Part shown: positions 8,594-12,500 of the stretch, in pieces
Numbering within the stretch: the first letter of the stretch is position 1
Layout of the letters: the number at the start of each line of letters is the position of its first letter
Origin: Symbiodinium natans
Taxonomy: Eukaryota > Sar > Dinophyceae > Suessiales > Symbiodiniaceae
Assembly: GCA_905221605.1 (NCBI GenBank)
Contig: CAJNDS010000609.1
Location: forward strand, 1-12,500
DNA: 12,500 nt
Reading direction: 5' to 3'
The notes under the pieces: generated by a model
Databases searched by the model: none
What the model was told of the DNA's origin: nothing
The model's input: the letters and a program-made list of their open reading frames with translations, nothing else
Made by a program: the position numbers and the translations under genes

Positions 8594-8893
8594 GGACGGG
8601 GGGAGGCTTAAGGGAGGGGGCTAAGGGGGCTTAAAGGGGGGACTTAAGGGGGGGGCTTAAGGGGGGGCTTAAAGGGAGCTCAAAGGGGGCTTCAAGGGGG
8701 GCTTAAAGGGGGGCTTAAAGGGCTCAAACGGGGGGGAAGGGGGGTTTAAAAGGGGGCTTAAAGGGGGGCTTCAAGGGCTTTAAAGGGGGCTTAAAGGGTT
8801 TAAGGGGGGGGGGGCTTCAAGGGGGGCTTAAAAGGGGGCTAGCGAGGCTTAAGGGGGAGGGCTTAAGGGGCTGAAAAAAGAGTGGCTTAAGGG
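8594..8893 (+). repeat. G-run / CTTAAG tandem array, first block
   Basis: The plus strand is built of short units of the type GGGGGGCTTAAAGG, about 10-14 bases each. Each unit is a run of five to nine G followed by CTTAA or CTTAAAG, with occasional TTCAAG variants. Unit length is irregular, as expected from slippage in G-runs. The minus strand is correspondingly C-rich. The G-runs could form quadruplexes. No coding frame is plausible. The same unit returns at 10134-10660. Confidence 0.85.
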
Positions 8894-8894
8894 C

Positions 8895-9440
8895 GACTCT
8901 AAACATTACTTTTTCTTGAAGATGAGAGAGAAGGGATTTATTCTAAATTCCACCCCCCTCGAATCTTGTTTTGTTTTTTGGATTTCGTTCTTCGAAACTA
9001 GAGAAGTGAGACTCTAAAAGAGAGAGAAAGGAATTTATTCTAAATTCCACCCCCCTCGAATCTTGTTTTTTTTTTGTGTTTTTTTTGGATTTCATGATTC
9101 GAAACCAGAGAAGTGAGACTCTAAACATACATTTCCCTTTACGAACGAAAGAAGGGAATGTATTCTAAATTCCACCCCCCTCGAATCTTGTTATACATTT
9201 TGTGTTTGTTTTTGGATGTCATTCTTCGAAACCAGAGAAGTGAGACTCTGAACATACATTTCCCTTTACGAAAAGAAAGAAGGGAATGTATTCTAAATTC
9301 CACCCCCTTCGAATCTTGTTTTGTTTTTTGGGTTTCATTCTTCGAAACCAAAGAAGTGAGACTCTTTTTAAAGGGGAGCTCAAGGGTAATTCCACCCCGC
9401 TCGCTTCTTCTTTTGTTTTTTTTGTGTTCATTACTCGAGT
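8895..9440 (+). repeat. Tandem repeat of ~97-128 bp, four and a half units, with internal hairpin
   Basis: A core reading TTCTAAATTCCACCCCC followed by TCGAATCTTG starts at 8941, 9038, 9163 and 9291, with a degraded copy near 9388. The spacing is 97, 125 and 128 bases. Each unit ends with a conserved TTCGAAAC, AGAGAAGTGAGACTCT segment. The third and fourth units carry an imperfect inverted repeat (arms 9127-9139/9152-9163 and 9254-9266/9280-9291) of about 12 pairs with one extra T. The first two units have lost most of that stem. Overlapping open frames on both strands are by-products of the repetition and I do not call them as genes. Confidence 0.85.
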
Positions 9441-9458
9441 TTCAAGGAGCAGAGAGTT

Positions 9459-9748
9459 CATAGCAGTGACGTGGCGCGGGGCTAAGCCGAGAACCCCATG
9501 TTTTGTTTTAGGGATGATTCAGATTCATATGCTTCCACGCAAGCTTGCCCGGCAGAAAAAAAGCGGGGGGGTTGGGGGGGGGGCGCAGCCCCCCCATTTG
9601 CATAGCAGTGACGTGGCGCGGGGCTAAGTCGAGAACCCCATGTTTTGTTTTGTTTTGTTTTGTTTTGGACATGATTCCTATGCTTCCACGCGAGTTTGCC
9701 CGGCTTAAACAAGCGGGGGGGTTGGGGGGGGCGCAGCCCCCCCCATTT
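9459..9748 (+). repeat. Direct duplication of a ~142 bp unit with TTTTG expansion and G/C hairpin
   Basis: Two adjacent copies, 9459-9600 and 9601-9748, both begin CATAGCAGTGACGTGGCGCG and both end in a G-run, GCGCAG, a C-run and CCATTTGC. They differ mainly in the middle. The first copy has two TTTTG-like units and the second has about five. The first also carries a few extra bases before CATATGCTTCC. The 3' part of each copy can fold as a hairpin (GGGGGGC and GCCCCCC around GCA). This may be a small non-autonomous element or a satellite dimer; no terminal signature decides. Confidence 0.8.
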
Positions 9749-9754
9749 GCAAAC

Positions 9755-10133
9755 ACGATGCTCGCATTAGGCCTCTTAAACTGCTGCCTAAATCCTCCAC
9801 CGAAGGCCCAGCAGGTATCAAGCCTCTTAGACGTCTTAAACTGCTGCCCGAACCCATTACGCCTTTTAAACTGCTGCCCAAACCCTCCACAAAAGGCCCA
9901 GCAAGTATCAGGCCTCTTAAACTGCTGCCTAAACCCTCCGCAAAAGGCCCAGCAAGTATTACGCCTTTTAAACTGCTGCCCAAACCCTCCAAAAAAGGCC
10001 CAGCAAATATTAGGCCTCTTAAACTGCTGCCTAAACCCTCCGCAGAAGGCCCAGCAAGTATTACGCCTCTTAACTTGCTGCCCAAAGGCCCAGCAAGTAT
10101 TAGGCCTCTTAAACTGCTGCCTAAACCCTCCAC
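9755..10133 (+). repeat. 51 bp tandem repeat with 102 bp dimeric order
   Basis: Units beginning CCTCTTAAACTGCTGCC or CCTTTTAAACTGCTGCC start at 9772, 9832, 9862, 9913, 9964, 10015, 10066 and 10105. The basic period is 51, seen four times in succession, with variants of 60, 30 and 39. Two unit types alternate. One has GGCCTCTTAAA with GCCTAAACCCT; the other has ACGCCTTTTAAA with GCCCAAACCCT. This makes a higher-order repeat of 102. Every spacing is divisible by three, and one frame on each strand stays open across the array. Neither frame has a convincing start, and the 17-residue motif resembles no domain I know. Confidence 0.85.
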
Positions 10134-10660
10134 AGAGGGGGGGGCTTGGTTGCGGCTTCAGGGGGGAACTTTAGGGGGGGCTTTAAGGGGGCTTAAAAAA
10201 AGGGGCTTAAAGGGGGAGCTTTAAGCCCCTTAAAACGGGGGGGCCTTCAAGGGGGCTCTAAGGGGGCTTTTTAAAGGGGGGCTTAAAGGGGGGCTTAAAG
10301 GGGGGTTTAGGGGGGCTTAAAGGGGGGCTTAAAGGGGAAAAAGGGGGCTTAATTAAAAAGGGGCTTAAAGGGGGGCTTAAAGGGGGCTTAAAGGGGGGGT
10401 TTCAAGGGGGCTTTAAAAGATTAAGGGGGGGCTTAAAGGGGGGGCTTAAGGGGGGGGGGGGGCTTAAGGGGGGGCTTAAGGGGGGGCTTAAGGGGGGGCT
10501 TAAGGGGGGCTTAAGGGGGGGCTTAAGGGCTTTCACCCTTTCCCCCCCCCCCCCGAAGGGACCCCCTTTGCAGGGACCCCTTTGAAGGGGGGCTTAAGGG
10601 GGGCTTAAAGGGGGGCTTAAAGGGGGGCTTAAGCCCCCCTTTGCCCAAAGGGGGGGGGCC
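10134..10660 (+). repeat. G-run / CTTAAG tandem array, second block
   Basis: This is the same unit family as 8594-8893, but longer and in places more regular. Near 10440-10530 there are several consecutive units of seven or more G followed by CTTAA. The array is interrupted by a C-run near 10541-10554 and by short inverted pieces with CCCCTTTG. It ends at the back-to-back inverted repeats at 10619-10658. Beyond that the sequence is ordinary and non-repetitive. There is no coding content. Confidence 0.85.
10619..10658. repeat. Perfect palindrome and adjoining hairpin at the array edge
   Basis: Positions 10619-10642 are a perfect 24-base palindrome of A3 G6 CTTAAG C6 T3. Its right arm (C6T3, 10634-10642) also pairs with A3 and the following G-run (10647-10658) across a GCCC loop. 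The two alternative stems share an arm. Such a structure can arise when an array turns on itself by template switching, and it marks the right boundary of the repeats. Confidence 0.75.
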
Positions 10661-10664
10661 CATC

Positions 10665-10999
10665 CTCTGTGGTTTGTATGGGCAACGCCGCCCGGAGTGC
10701 AAACATAACGTGCGTGCGGCCGTTCAGTATGGACGTTTTTTGAGCTCGGGCCTTCTCTATTTCTCCCCAAAGCGTTTACGGATACTTTCAGTCTTTTCTT
10801 GCTTCAGCATTGAACGTTTAGCGTGATCTTTAGGGTTTCGGGTGCAGGCCGGTTTTTGAGGCAAACTTGTGCTTCGGGTGTAGGAATAGAAAGCGGGGAC
10901 GCGAACTACTATCCTGGTAGTGCAGGCGTGGCCTGTGCAGTGTTTTGGCTGGCAGAGCGCTGCGTGTACAGTCCGTTTGGCCGTCTGCCCTGAACACGC
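10665..10999. other. Non-repetitive spacer with no recognised feature
   Basis: I see no convincing reading frame, RNA gene or known signal here. The open frames on the minus strand that cross this region lack any recognisable motif and overlap the transposase-like gene antisense. The stretch probably contains the 5' flank of the plus-strand transposase-like gene, but no promoter element could be identified. I also looked for a terminal inverted repeat of a DNA transposon and could not establish one, because the other end is outside the window. Confidence 0.5.
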
Positions 11000-12500
11000 A
11001 TGGCAGAGGATGCTGAAGATGCGGTTGCTGGGGAGCGGGGCAATGCTGACGCCAATGCAAGCGGCGGCGGCGGCGGTGGCCCTGCTGCGGTACCAGCTGC
11101 GGCAGAGGACAGCGTCTGCTGCATTTACCCTTGATGTCTTGACATGGACGGTTACTCGTGCGTGTGTGTGAGGTTTGTGTACACATGTGAAGGACCCGTA
11201 CTGGCAGAGATTGCGTGAGCTCACCAGACACATGAAATCTGTGAAGAAAGCTTTGTCCCGGTGTAGAGCACGAGCTGCCTCTCTGTGTCTGACGGCGCGA
11301 GAAGCCATGATCCTGTTGGCTGTGTATCTTATCGCGTTTCAGCCTGGGTGCTGTTGGAATGTATGTTGCATCGCGGAACAAGGCCCGTGGCAATTGCTTT
11401 CACAGTGCAGAGCAAGTGCGTGAGTTCACTGAAAGCTTGTACCTTTCAGCTTCCGTGGAGGATTTAGTGTCTTTGGAATGCGGCGAATCTCAGAGTCACG
11501 CAAGGATTCGCCAATCGGCCGTTGTCTTCCTTGCGGAAATGCGTGCGGTGGATTGGGTGGAGCATCAAAACAGGTGTGGCGCGGCTCCTTCGTCGGCAGC
11601 CATGGCCCACGCTTTCCTGACGTTTTGCAAGCGTCTTGGCCACGACCTATGGGAGGGCGCGCTCGCCAGGGCTCTGGAGAACAGCCGCGTGAATCACTCG
11701 AGCGGACGCTACTTGCGCAAATGGTCTGAAGACTTCCGTGCTCGTTGGAACATCGCCTTTCGCGTCCTCACTCCAGCACCATGTTTGGCGTCTCCAGATA
11801 TGGTTGTGAAGGCTCGGTCGGGCAAGCTGTAATGCTTTGGCTGTGGTCGGCACGGGACCGGAAGTTGAGGCCCAGTTCGGCCTCAAAGCCCGTGGCCGTG
11901 TCTGTTGCGCCCCAAGCAAGAACCCCAAATTGGCCTCAAATTCAGCACCAAAAGTTGCCTCGAAAACAGGGTGTAGACTTCGTCGTTGGGGTTCTCGGTA
12001 GCTGTCTTGCAATGTGCGTCAGGTGCAAAGCTTGTGGCAGTGGATCTTTTGGTTGCGGCGCCGTTGCCTCGCTGCTGGCAAAATTCCTCTCCTGATGAAC
12101 TTAGATGAGACCTACGTGGCGTGGAGCCCCGATCCACCAGGCAATGTTGTTCGGAAGCCTCGCGTTGTCCGCGTTGGCATCGCTCCCAAGCGCCGCCGAG
12201 GGGGTTTCACGTTTACGCCCATCATATGTACTGATGAAAGAGTGCAGCCGCTGCTACCTCGGTTCCTGGTGGCAAACCGACGGGTGCTCAGCGCAGCGGT
12301 GCTACGAAGGGCCTTGCCGAACAAGCCGGCCAACTTGCATGTCTGGCGAGAGTCGAGTGGATGGTCAACTTCGCGGCTCATGTGCCGCATGCTCGGGGGG
12401 CTTGCGCTCACCATGGCACCCTTGCCACAATATCAGGCCATTTTGCTTTTCGACTGCCACGGATCACACATATCACCAGAGACCGTGCGTTGCGCGAACA
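11000..12500 (+). CDS. DDE-superfamily transposase-like gene in four probable exons, 3' end outside the window
   Basis: No single frame spans this region, but four frame segments join through phase-matched GT-AG introns. Exon 1 (11000-11113) begins with ATG and encodes an acidic Ala/Gly-rich start (MAEDAEDAV). Exon 2 (11193-11347) is basic and helical. Exon 3 (11406-11828) includes a Trp/Arg-rich stretch, YLRKWSEDFRARW. Exon 4 (12031 onwards) carries LWQWIFWL and the catalytic domain. The implied introns are 11114-11192, 11348-11405 and 11829-12030. The second has a pyrimidine-rich TTGCTTTCACAG acceptor; the other two are weaker. The layout (basic N-terminal DNA-binding part, KW..FR.RW, LWQW, then NLDET) resembles a DDE protein family I know from dinoflagellates. 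The exon edges are inferred, and GC-AG donors, common in dinoflagellates, would shift them. It could be an active transposase, a decayed copy or a host-adopted gene. Confidence 0.5.
11829..12030 (+). other. Probable intron in the transposase-like gene
   Basis: The upstream frame hits a stop at 11830-11832 and the downstream frame has a TAG at 11999-12001, so the two coding parts cannot be contiguous. Removing 11829 (GTAATG) to 12030 (GCAAAG) joins them in phase and places LWQWIFWL directly after the basic exon, as expected for this protein type. An alternative acceptor at 12021-12022 (CAG) would need a different donor. A decayed, non-spliced gene cannot be excluded. Confidence 0.45.
12031..12500 (+). 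CDS. Catalytic DDE domain of the transposase-like protein (partial, last visible exon)
   Basis: The frame is open from 12002 to the right edge. It begins with LWQW, an Arg-rich turn and GKIPLL, leading into MNLDET (ATG at 12095), where the Asp at 12104-12106 is the first catalytic residue. About 115 residues later comes LLFDCHGSH, with the second Asp at 12452-12454. Between them lie PPGNVVRK, a basic patch (KRRRGG), PIICTDERVQPLLP and WRESSGWST. In DDE transposases of the IS630/Tc1/pogo-like superfamily the third acidic residue usually follows ~30-40 residues after the second Asp, so it would fall outside the window. These residues should bind two metal ions for DNA cleavage and strand transfer. 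The domain assignment rests on the motif pair and its spacing; subfamily is uncertain. No stop or frameshift is seen in this part. Confidence 0.72.

Noticed and set aside
8895-10133. CRISPR-like array
   Set aside because: The repeats are contiguous satellites without unique spacers of constant size, and the surrounding genes are eukaryotic retroelement and transposase types.
9545-10174. Plus-strand open frame of about 209 codons through the duplication and the 51 bp repeats
   Set aside because: It begins at a TTG rather than ATG, crosses two unrelated repeats, and ends in the G-rich array. The frame-keeping of the 51 bp part is noted as a finding instead of a gene call.
8594-10660. Telomeric repeat array
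   Set aside because: Dinoflagellate and plant telomeres use TTTAGGG. The unit here is a variable G-run plus CTTAA, and TTTAGGG-like strings occur only sporadically.
10665-10999. Dinoflagellate spliced-leader relic or RNA gene upstream of the transposase-like gene
   Set aside because: I looked for the conserved spliced-leader string ending in TTTGGCTCAAG and for tRNA-like folds, and found neither.
10757-11393. Long minus-strand open frames over the start of the transposase-like gene
   Set aside because: They have no recognisable motifs. They overlap the sense exons whose joined product makes sense as a DDE protein, and the codon content looks like antisense of GC-rich coding DNA.

Overview
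The window looks like nuclear DNA of a dinoflagellate, most likely a Symbiodiniaceae-type genome. The basis is the style of its coding parts: a very long Ty1/copia polyprotein with extra Cys/His motifs, and an intron-split DDE transposase-like gene. Both resemble families I know from dinoflagellate genomes. The taxonomic call is an inference, since no rRNA, tRNA or spliced-leader sequence is present to anchor it.

Positions 1-~8590 (minus strand) hold most of one Ty1/copia LTR retrotransposon. Reading leftwards from about 8590 there is the inner end of a 5' LTR and a primer binding site complementary to an initiator-tRNA-Met-like 3' end (8512-8523). A first gag frame opens with an ATG at 8487. 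One uninterrupted frame of about 7.9 kb then runs to a TGA at 135-137. Its domain order is gag with a glutamine-rich stretch and CCHC knuckle, aspartic protease, integrase, reverse transcriptase and RNase H. A C-terminal extension of about 680 residues follows, with a four-cysteine zinc motif and a basic coiled coil. The 5' gag frame and the main frame are offset by one base, apparently at a homopolymer at 8010-8013. The 3' LTR must lie left of the window.

Positions ~8594-10665 are non-coding and consist of tandem arrays packed side by side. In order these are a G-run/CTTAAG array, a ~97-128 bp repeat with an internal hairpin, a ~142 bp direct duplication containing an expanded TTTTG tract, a 51 bp (102 bp dimeric) repeat, and a second, longer G-run/CTTAAG array that ends in back-to-back inverted repeats.

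Positions 10665-11000 hold nothing I recognise. From 11000 to the right edge there is a plus-strand DDE-superfamily transposase-like gene, probably in four exons with short introns. The first two catalytic aspartates are visible and the third acidic residue would lie beyond the window. The two transposable-element genes are unrelated and show no sign of working together. The window is a TE-rich, repeat-rich intergenic region rather than an operon or pathway.
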